64,000 nt of DNA from assembly GCF_003390395.1 (NCBI RefSeq), contig NZ_QUOV01000001.1:1240001-1304000 (forward strand). Reading direction: 5' to 3'. This DNA is from Thalassotalea euphylliae. Lineage in GTDB: Bacteria; Pseudomonadota; Gammaproteobacteria; Enterobacterales; Alteromonadaceae. The notes under the pieces are model-generated. The model saw only the letters and a program-made list of their open reading frames with translations. It had not been told where the DNA came from and searched no databases. Position 1 is the first letter of the stretch. Each line of letters opens with the position of its first letter. Shown in pieces: positions 44,337 to 55,486 of the stretch. Position numbers and translations under genes: made by a program.

Positions 44337-45555
44337 GGTTTATCAACCTAGCGCATTTCCTTTGCGCTATGCAGTTTTTCTTTTGTTAATGTTGATAGGG
44401 CCATCTTTTGCGTTAATGCAATTGAAAGGGTTTCATCTATCAGTTGTTTTTCTTACCGTCGTTGGGGTTCTGTATTGGCTTAGAGCTCGAGCAGTCGACA
44501 GCAAGCAGGCTCAACTTATCGTTTTACTTGCTGTTTTTATGTCGCTTTGGCTGCCTATGCATCTGCTATCTGGCGCGATTTCCGCACGTTATTTTGCCTA
44601 CTGTTTTTATTTTATTTTTACGTTGGCTATCTTTTATTTCTCTTTTCGTGCATTGATAACGCTTAACAAAAAAACTCTGTTTAGAATAATACAGACTTTC
44701 ATATATATAGACTTACTCGTTGTTCTAGCAGAAGTGTTTCTTAATATTGCTTTTTTTAATTACTATCCTTTGGCTGGCAGCGAGTATCAGGTTGGCTCTG
44801 CATTTTGGTCTAATATGAACACTAATGCGGCAGTCTTGGTATTGCTGAATAGTAGCTTATATTTTTTAAATTTTAATCGAGCCTTCTATATTAATTCCTT
44901 GCCCATCATGATGCTATCATTGGTGGTTGACGCCAAATTATGCTTCTTAGCAGCAGCAGGGCAACTAGTCTTAGCCCAGTTATTAGCTAGTGGTGTTGCT
45001 CGGGTCGTGTTTTCCATTGTTATGATAGTGGTCGCTCCTATTCTAGCCTTTGTGTTTCAAAAGCAGCTTGGTTATGTGTTGTATACCTTTAATCAAGCAT
45101 TAGAGTTTCTAGCAAATACAGAAGCTCTTGAAGCAATTGTTTCTTCTGGCAACATGTTTTCGGTTGCTATCCGCGCCTATGCATTGTCTGAAATGTTTGA
45201 AGTAGTTAGTAAGTTTTCGTTTCTGAACTGGTTGTTTGGTATCGGCTTTGGCAATATCAATATTTCCTTTGTAAACAATGAGTGGGGGGGCTTAATAGAG
45301 TACTTTGCTCCTCATTTGTTTTACCTTGAAATGCTAATCTATGCAGGATTTAGTTATTACGTATTCTATTTTTACGTGATGACGATTTTAGCTGGCCGAA
45401 TACCATGGCGCAGTACTCTGATAGCTTTGCCGTCGCTAGGAGCTATTGTTGCTATTAGTTCGGCAGTTTACTTTTTACCCTTGTATTTCTTCTTCGCCGT
45501 TTTAACTTTTTGGGAATATGAGCAGTTACAAAAAGGTGATAGAAATGAGGCATAA
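44320..45555 (+). CDS. wzy: O-antigen/EPS polymerase Wzy-like
   Basis: A hydrophobic protein of 411 residues with about 10-12 membrane helices and one larger loop (about residues 270-330), as in Wzy polymerases that join repeat units in the periplasm. The start at ATG 44320 follows AAAGG; a start at 44296 would read inside the previous gene. Sequence conservation in Wzy is low, so the call rests on topology and on the presence of wzx, wzz and glycosyltransferases on either side. Confidence 0.75.
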   Translation: MNLDYKVYQPSAFPLRYAVFLLLMLIGPSFALMQLKGFHLSVVFLTVVGVLYWLRARAVDSKQAQLIVLLAVFMSLWLPMHLLSGAISARYFAYCFYFIFTLAIFYFSFRALITLNKKTLFRIIQTFIYIDLLVVLAEVFLNIAFFNYYPLAGSEYQVGSAFWSNMNTNAAVLVLLNSSLYFLNFNRAFYINSLPIMMLSLVVDAKLCFLAAAGQLVLAQLLASGVARVVFSIVMIVVAPILAFVFQKQLGYVLYTFNQALEFLANTEALEAIVSSGNMFSVAIRAYALSEMFEVVSKFSFLNWLFGIGFGNINISFVNNEWGGLIEYFAPHLFYLEMLIYAGFSYYVFYFYVMTILAGRIPWRSTLIALPSLGAIVAISSAVYFLPLYFFFAVLTFWEYEQLQKGDRNEA

Positions 45556-46432
45556 CTCAACACTTGTAACCGTATACATAGCAACACACAATAGGGTCGA
45601 TTTGTTGCTTAGGGCAGTTCATTCAGTTCTATCACAATCCTACTCTAATATTGAGTTAATAGTTGCTGATGACGGATCAAGCGATAATACTTATGAGCAG
45701 TTGAAGCCACTGATTGATAACAATCAAGTGGTTTATGTTAAAAATGATACACCACAAGGAGCGTGTGTTGCGCGTAATCTTGCCATTGATATAGCGAAAG
45801 GCGAGTATATTACAGGGATGGATGATGACGATACAATGGAGCCAAATCGCATTGAGCATTTGGTTACTGAGTATCGTTCAGGTAATTATTCATGTATTGC
45901 TAGCTCTATTAAAGAGCGTACCCCCCAGGGAGATATTGTTCGAAAAATGGATGTCGGTGATGTGACGCTAAACAGTTTACTGCATTACAATATCTTAGGT
46001 AACCAGGTGTTAACTAAGACCTCAAATTTGAGAGGGATAGGCGGCTTTGATCCTAAAATGCCAGCTTTTCAAGATTACGATACTTGGGTTCGACTGGTTG
46101 CTAAGTATGGCACAGCGAGAAAGTCTTCGGTAGCCAGCTACGTTTGGTATACAGATCATGCTTATGGTCGTATCAGTGAAAGTTCAGATAGAAGAAAAAA
46201 AGCATTTGATCTATTTTATGCCAAACATGAACATTTGATGTCCAGCGCTCATAAAAGCTCCTTTGTTATCCTCAAGCGTAAGCTCGTAAACGATTCCTAC
46301 GGTACTCTCGACTTTATCAGGCATACAAATAAGGGTAACTGGAAGGCTTCTTTGTCTTTATTCATTAATCAAAACTTTAAATTTGTTAAATACCTTCTCG
46401 ATCTGACTCGTACAAAATTAAATTCTAAGTAA
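45545..46432 (+). CDS. Glycosyltransferase family 2
   Basis: An inverting glycosyltransferase of 295 residues with a GT-A fold. Motifs are VYIATHNRVDLLLRAVHSVL, SYSNIELIVADDGSSDNT and the DxD-type ITGMDDDDTMEPNRIEHL. ATG 45545, six bases after AAAGGTGA, is preferred to the earlier ATG 45518, which lies inside wzy. The stop overlaps the next ATG by one base. It is part of the same operon. Confidence 0.88.
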   Translation: MRHNSTLVTVYIATHNRVDLLLRAVHSVLSQSYSNIELIVADDGSSDNTYEQLKPLIDNNQVVYVKNDTPQGACVARNLAIDIAKGEYITGMDDDDTMEPNRIEHLVTEYRSGNYSCIASSIKERTPQGDIVRKMDVGDVTLNSLLHYNILGNQVLTKTSNLRGIGGFDPKMPAFQDYDTWVRLVAKYGTARKSSVASYVWYTDHAYGRISESSDRRKKAFDLFYAKHEHLMSSAHKSSFVILKRKLVNDSYGTLDFIRHTNKGNWKASLSLFINQNFKFVKYLLDLTRTKLNSK

Positions 46433-47426
46433 TGCATATTCTATTTTTAACTGATAACTTCCCTCCTGAGGGAAATGCACCTGCAACACGCACTTATGAG
46501 CACGCCAGAGAGTGGGTAAAACATGGTCACAAGGTCACTGTGATTACTTGTGCACCTAACTTCCCCGAAGGGAAAGTCTTTGAAGGGTATAAAAATTCAT
46601 TTTATTCACGCTCCGAAATGGATGGCATTAATGTCGTTCGCGTGAAAACTTTTATCTCTTCAAATGAAGGTTTTGTTTTGAGAATTCTAGATTTTTTGTC
46701 ATTTATGGGGGCATCGTTTTTAGCAGGGTTATTTCAACGAAAAGTTGATGTAGTCGTAGCGACATCTCCACAGTTTTTTACTGCCGTTTCTGGTTGGGCA
46801 TTATCGGTTGTTAAGCGAAAAAAATTTGTTTTTGAATTGCGCGATATCTGGCCCGCATCAATTACAGCTGTTGGAGCCATGAAGGATTCCTTGGCTATTA
46901 AGCTGCTAGAAAAGCTTGAAATGTTTTTATACCACCGTGCCGATAAAATCATCTCAGTAACTGAGTCTTTTAAAACAGAACTTACTGAAAGAGGAGTTGA
47001 GTCGAGTAAAATTGATGTGGTGTTAAATGGTGTCGATCTCACTAAGTATCAGCCTACGAAAGAAAAGGCTCATACGCTTGCTAGCGAATACCAATTAGAA
47101 GGCAAATTTGTAGTGGGTTATATTGGCACCCATGGTATGGCGCATGCACTAGAGCATGTTATTGAGGCAGCCGAAGCTTTGCGTTCAAATGACCGAATCC
47201 GTTTTGTCTTTGCTGGTGGTGGCGCAGCTAAAGAAAGCCTTATATCACTGGCTCGCGAAAAACAGCTTGATAATGTGATATTTATACCTCGTCAGCCAAA
47301 AGAAAACATGCCGGCAGTTTGGAGCTTATGTGATGTTTCTTTGATTAGCCTTAGAGATACACCATGTAGTGGTATAACAAATTTGGCCACCTAGTTAGAG
47401 GTGGTATCATCACCTCATAAAATTGA

Positions 47427-48616
<1,190 letters not shown>

Positions 48617-48959
48617 CCACTACACCATTATTTAAAACGGTTATTCCTTCCAAAATTTTTGAATCAATGGGAATGGGCTTACCTATGTTGGCTGCAATTC
48701 CAAAAGGGGAGGCAAGCCATATTATTGAGCGAGCCAATGCTGGTATAGTTTGTAAGCCTGAAAACTCAGAGTTATTAGTAGAGCATATTCTATCGCTCTC
48801 AAAGTCGTCTGACTTGATGAAAGACTTGCAACTTAATAGTTTTAAAAGTGCAAGTAATTACGATAGAAAAACATTAGCGATGTCAATGCTAAATAAACTC
48901 AGTCTTTTGTAAGCTAGTATCTGGCTTTTTGAAATTAGTCTATCTCTGTTCTAATTTTT

Positions 48960-50142
48960 TTATTCTAGTTTGATGATCGTTTGTGATGCCTGCCAATCAA
49001 AGTAGTTTATCCAATAAGCAGCCTCGTTAAACATTAGTAGAGTTCTATCGTGACTTTCGAAAATGATAGGTCTGTATAATTCAAGGGGGGAATCCAGAAT
49101 GTTAGTATTGGAACTAATAATTAAGCTATTTAAATCAATGTTCACTTTATCTATATAAAAATGATTTTCCCGTTTGTAGGCAAATACTGCTTCCAAATTA
49201 TCTTCATTTTTGTAATTTAGCGAACCGCCATACACATAGTAGTCATTAGCATATGCAGAGTTTCTCTCCCCCAATGCTCCTGATATGTTTTGCCACTACA
49301 ATGCGGGCATCATGCTCAATAGGAGCTGTGTAGACGTTAGTGTAAGAGCTTCCCTTTAACACCCCCTGTTCGTTCGCGTCTTCAATGTGGAAAGGTAAAA
49401 TTTGATCACCATTGAAATAAGCTCTTGCTACTTTAATAGAGCTTTTCGGGTTGTTGGGGTGAACTCCAATGAAGAAATATAGCTCTTGGCTTGTAGGATC
49501 AACTTTAACATCTGCATAATAGCCTCGACCGAGTACACTCCTGAATTTACTCCAGCTTTTACCAAAGTCTGATGACACAGAATACGATAACCCTTTTTGT
49601 TCTATTCTTGAAAACAAGAGGATATCGTCGCCTATCGCCACTAATGATACGTAGGTCGAGGGGGCGTCAGTATCCAAAACAGTGGTCTCCATAGAGTCAA
49701 TTTTTTTACCTGAATATACGATAACTTTATTTGCTACTTCAGGATCAAAGTCGTCGCCATGACCTGTCAGTGCTACTAGTATATAGTCCTCTATTGTTAG
49801 CACGCTTGGAGAGTTGTGTTCGTCTGCTTTAAATTTACTGAGTAGGTCGACTTTGTTGACTAAATTGAACCCTTTTTCATTTAGTGTGAATTTGGTTAGC
49901 CATTGCTGACTGCTATTATTGTTGACGCCGACACCTGTAACATAGAAGTTATCGGAATCAATTTTTGACTGTTGTAGGTATTCACCTGACCACCAAGAAT
50001 AACCACCGCTATTAATTTTTAAAGAAGTTTGTGATTCAGGTAAAGGGGTAGGTTCTTCTTTTATGACATCCTTTTGTTCTCCACTTTTGCATGAAGTAAT
50101 GAAAATAGTTAAAAGTAAAAGGTAAGTATTGAAAACTTTCAT
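48960..50142 (-). pseudogene. Frameshifted paralogue of the BNR-type lipoprotein
   Basis: Read on the minus strand, an N-terminal part (50142 to 49246, lipobox ITSC) and a C-terminal part (to 48960) lie in different frames and overlap. They join in the run of five C bases at 49268-49272 (G5 on the coding strand): with four G, the frame reads HIRSIGERNSAYAN and continues. The joined protein of about 390 residues matches the one at 31763: GGYSWWSGE, FKADEHNSPSVL, VALTGHGDDF, LYRPIIFE and NEAAYWINYFDW. The shift may be a real mutation, a phase-variable tract or a sequencing error. Confidence 0.85.
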
Positions 50143-50427
50143 CTATATGAATCCATTCTTTTTTTCTTGCTATTTTTCGTGATGGAAAATGATATGTAAA
50201 GTTCTTTCTATACTCCCTCCACCATTTTGTGTAATGGGCAATAGGTATTAGTTAGTGGGCGGTGTTGGAATACTATTCGTGATTCGTTCAGGGCTTCAGT
50301 TTTTTAGACAAGCGTGCTCGTAAGGCTCTTAAATATACTTAGCGATTCTAACAGCCGCTTTCAATTAATGAAGAGCTAACTCATTTAAAGAGCGCCTGAA
50401 TGGGCATGAAATGTTACAATCGTGGAG
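50143..50427. other. Gene-free gap at the end of the surface locus
   Basis: This 285-base stretch separates the frameshifted lipoprotein from the small membrane protein gene. I see no gene, clear hairpin or promoter in it; the first 30 bases hold the ribosome site region of the minus-strand lipoprotein gene. Confidence 0.5.
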
Positions 50428-50700
50428 TTAAAGGTGTTTTCTCATAAAGGTAAATGAAATAGGCCGAAACACCGATACATAACATAAACTTGAAATTACT
50501 ACTACCCCAAGTAACGTGCCCCATTCTTGCCTTGCCAAGTAAATAAATGGCGGAACTAGTAATACCAACTTGATTAAGTTCAAGATGAGTTTTTGTGGCA
50601 CCGTCAGCTTGAGGCTAGCCTTGTAAATGCTCTCATTGCGCTCTTGTATATTTTTGTCCGCCAGTTCAGGTATATCTTTACTTGAGAAAAATAACTTCAT
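50428..50700 (-). CDS. Small two-helix membrane protein of unknown function
   Basis: A 90-residue protein starting MKLFFSSKDIPELADKNIQE, with a charged N-terminal 45 residues and two close membrane helices (LILNLIKLVLLVPPFIYLA and LLGVVVISSLCYVSVF). It resembles a family of short Alteromonadales membrane proteins (possibly DUF6170), though this is from memory. It is divergent from ribH and separated from it by 159 bases. No function can be inferred. Confidence 0.65.
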   Translation of the reverse strand: MKLFFSSKDIPELADKNIQERNESIYKASLKLTVPQKLILNLIKLVLLVPPFIYLARQEWGTLLGVVVISSLCYVSVFRPISFTFMRKHL

Positions 50701-50780
50701 TATTTTAAGCGTTTATCAATTTTTGCTTATTTTAACCAAGAGCTTTTATAATTGCGAAAAGATATTCTGATATTTATTTT

Positions 50781-50833
50781 TCGCGATACCACAAACCAGT
50801 ACCTAAAATCGCGATTTTTTGTTAGAATCGCGA
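50781..50833. promoter_or_regulatory. Triple TCGCGA motif in the ribH promoter region
   Basis: The palindrome TCGCGA occurs three times, at 50781-50786, 50809-50814 and 50828-50833, in a 53-base AT-rich stretch. A possible -10 box TAGAAT (50823-50828) touches the third copy. The start of ribH is 27 bases downstream. The layout suggests a multi-site operator, or a methylation-sensitive cluster, but no known regulator is recognised. Confidence 0.4.
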
Positions 50834-50859
50834 CAATTTTTTATCCAAGGTAAATTTCA

Positions 50860-51324
50860 ATGAACGTAATTGAAGGTAATTTTGAAGCGAAAGGCAAAAA
50901 GTTTGCTATCGTGGTTTCTCGTTTTAACGACTTCGTTGTTAACTCGTTATTAGAAGGTGCAGTCGATGCGTTAAAAAGACACGGTAGTGTTAATGATGAA
51001 GACATTACGGTTGTTAAAGTACCTGGTGCTTACGAGTTACCGTTAACTGCACAGAAAGTTGCTGAAAAGCAAGAATTCGACGCTATTATCGCGTTAGGTG
51101 CGGTTATTCGTGGTGGTACGCCTCATTTTGATTTTGTTGCAGGTGAGTGTAACAAAGGTCTAGCTCAGGTAGCGTTAGCGGCTTCTGTACCGGTTTCTTT
51201 CGGTGTGATCACGACTGATTCAATTGAACAAGCAATTGAACGTGCTGGTACTAAAATGGGTAACAAGGGTGCGGAAGCAGCACTTGGCGCGCTTGAAATG
51301 GTTAACGTATTAGCCAAACTGTAA
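50860..51324 (+). CDS. ribH: 6,7-dimethyl-8-ribityllumazine synthase RibH
   Basis: Penultimate enzyme of riboflavin synthesis; it condenses the ribitylaminouracil with dihydroxybutanone phosphate. The 154-residue protein has all family motifs: [54 protein letters not shown] (substrate His), [21 protein letters not shown] (FGVIT... named in part) and [15 protein letters not shown]. It leads the ribH-nusB-thiL-pgpA cluster typical of gammaproteobacteria. Unlike many, no ribBA lies directly upstream. Confidence 0.97.
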   Translation: MNVIEGNFEAKGKKFAIVVSRFNDFVVNSLLEGAVDALKRHGSVNDEDITVVKVPGAYELPLTAQKVAEKQEFDAIIALGAVIRGGTPHFDFVAGECNKGLAQVALAASVPVSFGVITTDSIEQAIERAGTKMGNKGAEAALGALEMVNVLAKL

Positions 51325-51390
51325 TTGTCTCAACGATAAGAGCATTTATAGCAAATAAAGCTTATTAAAGATTTTATATAGGATAATACA

Positions 51391-51807
51391 GTGAAACCTT
51401 CTCCTCGAAGAAAAGCCCGTGAGTTAGCGGTACAAGCCGTATACTCATGGCAATTAAGTGGCAACGATATTAACGTTGTTGAGGCGCATTTCTTAACTGA
51501 AAACGCTAAACGCCGTTTTGATATTGAGTACTTTCAGCAGTTGTTTCGTGGCGTAACAGCCCGTATCACACAGTTAGATAGTTCAATCGCACCACTGGTT
51601 GATCGCCCGCTTGATGAAATTGATCATGTCGAAAAGGCGATTTTACGCACAGCAATTTATGAGCTAAGTGACTGCCAAGATGTGCCATACCGTGTCATCA
51701 TCAACGAAGCTATTGAATTAGCGAAAGCCTTTGCAGCTGATGATAGCCACAAGTTCGTCAATGGCGTGCTTGACAAGCTGGTTAAACAGTTTCGTCCGAA
51801 CGAATAA
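51391..51807 (+). CDS. nusB: Transcription antitermination factor NusB
   Basis: NusB binds boxA RNA with NusE and supports rRNA antitermination. The 138-residue protein starts at GTG 51391, with [23 protein letters not shown] at its N-terminus ([10 protein letters not shown] is the family hallmark), then [19 protein letters not shown] and [17 protein letters not shown], and FVNGVLDKL at the end. It sits between ribH and thiL as in E. coli. Confidence 0.97.
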   Translation: MKPSPRRKARELAVQAVYSWQLSGNDINVVEAHFLTENAKRRFDIEYFQQLFRGVTARITQLDSSIAPLVDRPLDEIDHVEKAILRTAIYELSDCQDVPYRVIINEAIELAKAFAADDSHKFVNGVLDKLVKQFRPNE

Positions 51808-51824
51808 CCTCAATCAAAACCTCC

Positions 51825-52790
51825 ATGAAAGAGTTTGATCTGATCAAACGTTTTTTCGCTGAGCAGCCTGTTCAGCGAAAAGATGTTCATTTGGGCATTG
51901 GTGATGATTGTGCGCTTGTATCATCTGGTGAACATCATCATATTGCGATTACTACAGATACGTTAGTTGCTGGCGTCCATTTTTTTGCGAATGCTGAGCC
52001 TCGCGCTATCGGGCATAAGTCTTTGGCTGTAAGTCTGTCTGACTTGGCTGCGATGGGCGCGGAACCAAGCTGGATCTCGCTGGCGATAACCTTGCCTAGT
52101 GTTGATGAAAACTGGGTTAGCGAATTCTGTGCAGGTGTGTTTGAGCTGGCAGAATATTTTAATGTTCAACTGATCGGTGGTGATACGACTTCAGGGCCAT
52201 TAAGCATTACAGTGACTGCGCAAGGCCTGTTACCTGCAAATAAAGGCCTGTCTCGAGGTGGTGCTGCTGTTGGTGACTGGTTATATGTGACCGGTGAACT
52301 AGGCGATGCCGCATTGGCGCTGAAAATGTTGCAGCAAGAAGTTAAAGTTGCACCAGAGTATCAAGAAGTGTTGCTGGCGAAACTTCATTACCCCAAACCA
52401 AGAGTACTGGCTGGGCAGATTTTAAAAGAGTATGCATCGGCTGCTATCGACTTGTCTGACGGTTTGATGGGCGATTTAGCGCACCTATGCCAAGCATCTC
52501 AGGTTGGAGCAAATATCGTACTTGATGACTTACCACTTTCTGCTGAGCTGTTGGCAAATGTCGATGCTGATAAAGCCAGAGAATTAGCGTTGGCGGGTGG
52601 TGATGACTACGAGTTACTTTATACTGTTTCGGAAGATAATAAAGTTGGCATGGAGACAGCTCTTAGAAATGCAGGGGTGAAATTCACCTGCATAGGGCAG
52701 CTAAACAAAAGTATGAAGCTGACCACTACGCTTGATAGCAATGTTGTGCATGTTAATGCCAAAGGTTTTGAACACTTCAGCGGTGACTAA
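51825..52790 (+). CDS. thiL: Thiamine-monophosphate kinase ThiL
   Basis: ThiL phosphorylates thiamine monophosphate to thiamine diphosphate. The 321-residue protein has the PurM-like fold motifs LGIGDDCALVSSGEHHHIAI, TDTLVAGVHFFANAEP, HKSLAVSLSDLAAMGAEP, LIGGDTTSGPLSIT and ALAGGDDYELLYTV. It starts 17 bases after nusB and precedes pgpA. Confidence 0.97.
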   Translation: MKEFDLIKRFFAEQPVQRKDVHLGIGDDCALVSSGEHHHIAITTDTLVAGVHFFANAEPRAIGHKSLAVSLSDLAAMGAEPSWISLAITLPSVDENWVSEFCAGVFELAEYFNVQLIGGDTTSGPLSITVTAQGLLPANKGLSRGGAAVGDWLYVTGELGDAALALKMLQQEVKVAPEYQEVLLAKLHYPKPRVLAGQILKEYASAAIDLSDGLMGDLAHLCQASQVGANIVLDDLPLSAELLANVDADKARELALAGGDDYELLYTVSEDNKVGMETALRNAGVKFTCIGQLNKSMKLTTTLDSNVVHVNAKGFEHFSGD

Positions 52791-52858
52791 TTTCACCGCT
52801 ATGTAACTCACTATACTTTCTTCAACAATTAACTGCGGCCAAGAGAACAACAATTACA

Positions 52859-53344
52859 ATGACTAAATCTGTGACGCAATTTAAGCTTAGCGATCCCGTT
52901 CAATTTCTAGCCTTGGGTTTTGGCTCTGGTTTAGCACCTAAAGCCCCAGGTACTTTTGGCACGCTAGCCGCTATTCCTTTGTATCTAGTGATGGCATTAA
53001 CGCTTTCAATACCAAGTTACCTCGTCCTAACTTTGTTTATAAGCGTTGTCGGTATTGCGATTTGTGGAAGTACGGCCAAAAAGGTCGGTGTTCATGATCA
53101 CCCAGCAATAGTGTGGGATGAAATTGCAGGCTTTCTGATCACTATGGCCTTTGTGCCATTGACCTTGGTTAATATTGTACTTGGCTTTGCATTATTTCGT
53201 TTGTTTGATATTGCCAAGCCTTGGCCGATATCTATTGCCGATAAACGTGTACATGGTGGTTTAGGGATTATGCTTGATGACGTTTTAGCTGGCATCTTGG
53301 CTTGTGTTTGTTTGCACTTGCTTCTGGCTTTTATACCATTCTAG
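52859..53344 (+). CDS. pgpA: Phosphatidylglycerophosphatase A
   Basis: PgpA removes the phosphate from phosphatidylglycerophosphate to form phosphatidylglycerol. The 161-residue membrane protein shows GFGSGLAPKAPGTFGTLAAI, HDHPAIVWDEIAGFLITM, LFRLFDIAKPWPISIADK and GGLGIMLDDVLAGILA. It has about four membrane segments. It closes the operon, before a bidirectional terminator. Confidence 0.97.
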   Translation: MTKSVTQFKLSDPVQFLALGFGSGLAPKAPGTFGTLAAIPLYLVMALTLSIPSYLVLTLFISVVGIAICGSTAKKVGVHDHPAIVWDEIAGFLITMAFVPLTLVNIVLGFALFRLFDIAKPWPISIADKRVHGGLGIMLDDVLAGILACVCLHLLLAFIPF

Positions 53345-53394
53345 AAAGCTTCTTAACTAACTTCGTTAGATTAGCTAAATAGAAGCGTTCAATA

Positions 53395-53423
53395 AAAAAG
53401 CCGAGCTTATTGCTCGGCTTTTT
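53395..53423. terminator. Bidirectional terminator between pgpA and serA
   Basis: A 12-base-pair stem AAAAAGCCGAGC/GCTCGGCTTTTT with loop TTATT. It serves pgpA on the plus strand and serA on the minus strand. Its core stem GCCGAGC is the same as in the terminator at 33096-33128. Confidence 0.94.
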
Positions 53424-53442
53424 AATCAATGTTAACACCAGA

Positions 53443-54681
53443 TTAATGCAAAATACGTGTACGAATAGTTCCGTCGATTTGCTTCAACTCAGCGAGTGCT
53501 GCTTCGCTACTTTCTGTTTCCACTTCAATCACAACGTAACCAATTTTGTCATCCGTTTGCAGGTACTGAGCTGCAATGTTAATGCCTAAACCAGCGAACG
53601 CATTGTTGATCGCGGTTAATACGCCTGGTTGGTTATGGTGAATGTGAAGCAGACGAGATGTGCCAGTGTGCTCTGGCAGTGATACTTCAGGGAAGTTAAC
53701 TGCTGATAGCGTAGAGCCGTTGTCTGAGTATTTAGCAAGCTTACTCGCGACCTCTAAGCCAATGTTTTCTTGTGCTTCTTGGGTACTACCACCAATGTGT
53801 GGTGTAAGAATAACATTGTCGAATGCGCGAAGCGGCGAGACAAATTCTTCGTCGTTGCCTTTAGGCTCAACAGGGAATACATCAATGGCAGCGCCACCAA
53901 TCTTCTCACTTTCTAGCGCTTGGGCAAGTGCATCGATATCGACAACCGTACCGCGTGATGCATTAATTAAAATACTACCTTGCTTGATCACTTCTAACTC
54001 GGCTTCGCCAATCATATTCTGTGTTTGTGGCGTTTCTGGCACATGCAAACTAATCACATCTGACTCTTTTAGTAGTGCTGTTAGTGAAGGTGCTTGGCTG
54101 GCATTGCCAAGAGGCAGCTTAGTTTCTATGTCGTAGAAGCGTACGCGCATACCTATAGTTTCTGCAAGAATACCAAGCTGAGTACCAATGTGACCATAGC
54201 CAATAATACCTAGCGTTTTACCACGGGCTTCAACTGAACCTGCAGCAGACTTAAACCATTCACCGCGATGTGCTTTGGCGTTTTTCTCTGGAATGCCGCG
54301 TAGCAGCAGTAAAATTTCACCAAGCACTAATTCCGCAACTGAGCGAGTATTAGAGAATGGTGCATTAAATACAGGAATGCCTCGTGCTTGCGCCGCCGCT
54401 AAATTAACTTGGTTAGTGCCAATACAAAAACAACCGATGGCGACTAGTTTATTAGCATTGCTTAGTACTTTTTCAGTAAGCTGAGTACGTGAACGAATAC
54501 CAATAAAATGGACATCTTTAATTTTCTCGATGAGTTCGTTCTCTGCTAATGAGGTTTTCAAGTATTCAATATTGCTATAGCCTTTGGCTTTTAGCTCTTC
54601 AAGGGCACTTGAGTGAACCCCTTCCAATAATAGAATTTTAATTTTTTCTTTAGCTAGAGATGTTTTATTCATGATGTCCAT
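53443..54681 (-). CDS. serA: D-3-phosphoglycerate dehydrogenase SerA
   Basis: First enzyme of serine synthesis, NAD-dependent oxidation of 3-phosphoglycerate. The 412-residue protein has LLLEGVHSSALEELKAKGY, the NAD-binding GKTLGIIGYGHIGTQLGILA, and the catalytic arrangement in HVPETPQTQNMIG, NASRGTVVDIDAL and LTPHIGGSTQEAQENIG (His). A C-terminal ACT domain (LLHIHHNQPGVLTAINNAF, IAAQYLQT) suggests feedback by serine. The start may be MDIM (54681) or MNKT (54672). rpiA follows upstream on the same strand, as in E. coli. Confidence 0.97.
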   Translation of the reverse strand: MDIMNKTSLAKEKIKILLLEGVHSSALEELKAKGYSNIEYLKTSLAENELIEKIKDVHFIGIRSRTQLTEKVLSNANKLVAIGCFCIGTNQVNLAAAQARGIPVFNAPFSNTRSVAELVLGEILLLLRGIPEKNAKAHRGEWFKSAAGSVEARGKTLGIIGYGHIGTQLGILAETIGMRVRFYDIETKLPLGNASQAPSLTALLKESDVISLHVPETPQTQNMIGEAELEVIKQGSILINASRGTVVDIDALAQALESEKIGGAAIDVFPVEPKGNDEEFVSPLRAFDNVILTPHIGGSTQEAQENIGLEVASKLAKYSDNGSTLSAVNFPEVSLPEHTGTSRLLHIHHNQPGVLTAINNAFAGLGINIAAQYLQTDDKIGYVVIEVETESSEAALAELKQIDGTIRTRILH

Positions 54682-54767
54682 ACTTCGTAATAAAAGTTAG
54701 TTTTAGATGGCTAGATATCTAAACTAGCATATAGTGCTGTAACTCTAAAGCACTAATTTAGTCCAAA

Positions 54768-55430
54768 CTAGCCTAAATTATGCTCGGTTACACCGGCTTT
54801 AGTACCCAGTAATAAGCGGTCTGCACCACGACAGGCAAAAAGGCCATTAGTCACCACACCAACAATGGCATTGATAGCGACTTCCATCGCTTTCGGGTTA
54901 ACAATTTTGAGGTTGTAAACGTCAAGAATAACATTGCCATTGTCGGTTAATACACCTTGGCGATAGACAGGGTCACCACCGAGTTTTACTAGCTCACGCG
55001 CAACATAACTGCGCGCCATTGGAATAACTTCTACAGGTAAAGGGAATTCACCTAAAACGCCAACTTGCTTACTTTCATCAGCGATACAAATAAACTCTTT
55101 TGCAACTGCGGCAACAATTTTCTCACGTGTTAACGCGGCACCACCGCCCTTAATCATATGCATGTGTTCGTTGATTTCGTCAGCACCATCGATATAAACG
55201 TCAAGCTCATTAACTTCGTTAAGATCAAATACCTCAATACCGTACGCTTTGAGTTTTTCAGTTGACTGCTGTGAGCTTGAAACCGCGCCTTTGATCTGAT
55301 CTTTTATTTCCGCTAGTGCATCAATAAAGTGGTTTACGGTAGAGCCTGTGCCAACACCAACGATGGTATCTGGTTTGATAAACTTAACGGCGGCTTGGCC
55401 TACGGCTTTTTTTAATTCGTCTTGAGTCAT
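54768..55430 (-). CDS. rpiA: Ribose-5-phosphate isomerase A
   Basis: RpiA interconverts ribose 5-phosphate and ribulose 5-phosphate. The 220-residue protein shows [53 protein letters not shown] ([12 protein letters not shown] in part), [16 protein letters not shown] and [10 protein letters not shown]. It is separated from serA by 86 bases and from the cyclo-ligase gene by 56. Confidence 0.97.
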   Translation of the reverse strand: MTQDELKKAVGQAAVKFIKPDTIVGVGTGSTVNHFIDALAEIKDQIKGAVSSSQQSTEKLKAYGIEVFDLNEVNELDVYIDGADEINEHMHMIKGGGAALTREKIVAAVAKEFICIADESKQVGVLGEFPLPVEVIPMARSYVARELVKLGGDPVYRQGVLTDNGNVILDVYNLKIVNPKAMEVAINAIVGVVTNGLFACRGADRLLLGTKAGVTEHNLG

Positions 55431-55486
55431 TTGTTTACCTGAATGTTGATAACTAAATAATTGCCGCCAGATTATAGCTCACCTAT

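Noticed and set aside
50701..50859. FMN riboswitch before ribH
   Set aside because: The 159-base gap lacks the conserved FMN aptamer segments; only short TCGCGA palindromes are present.
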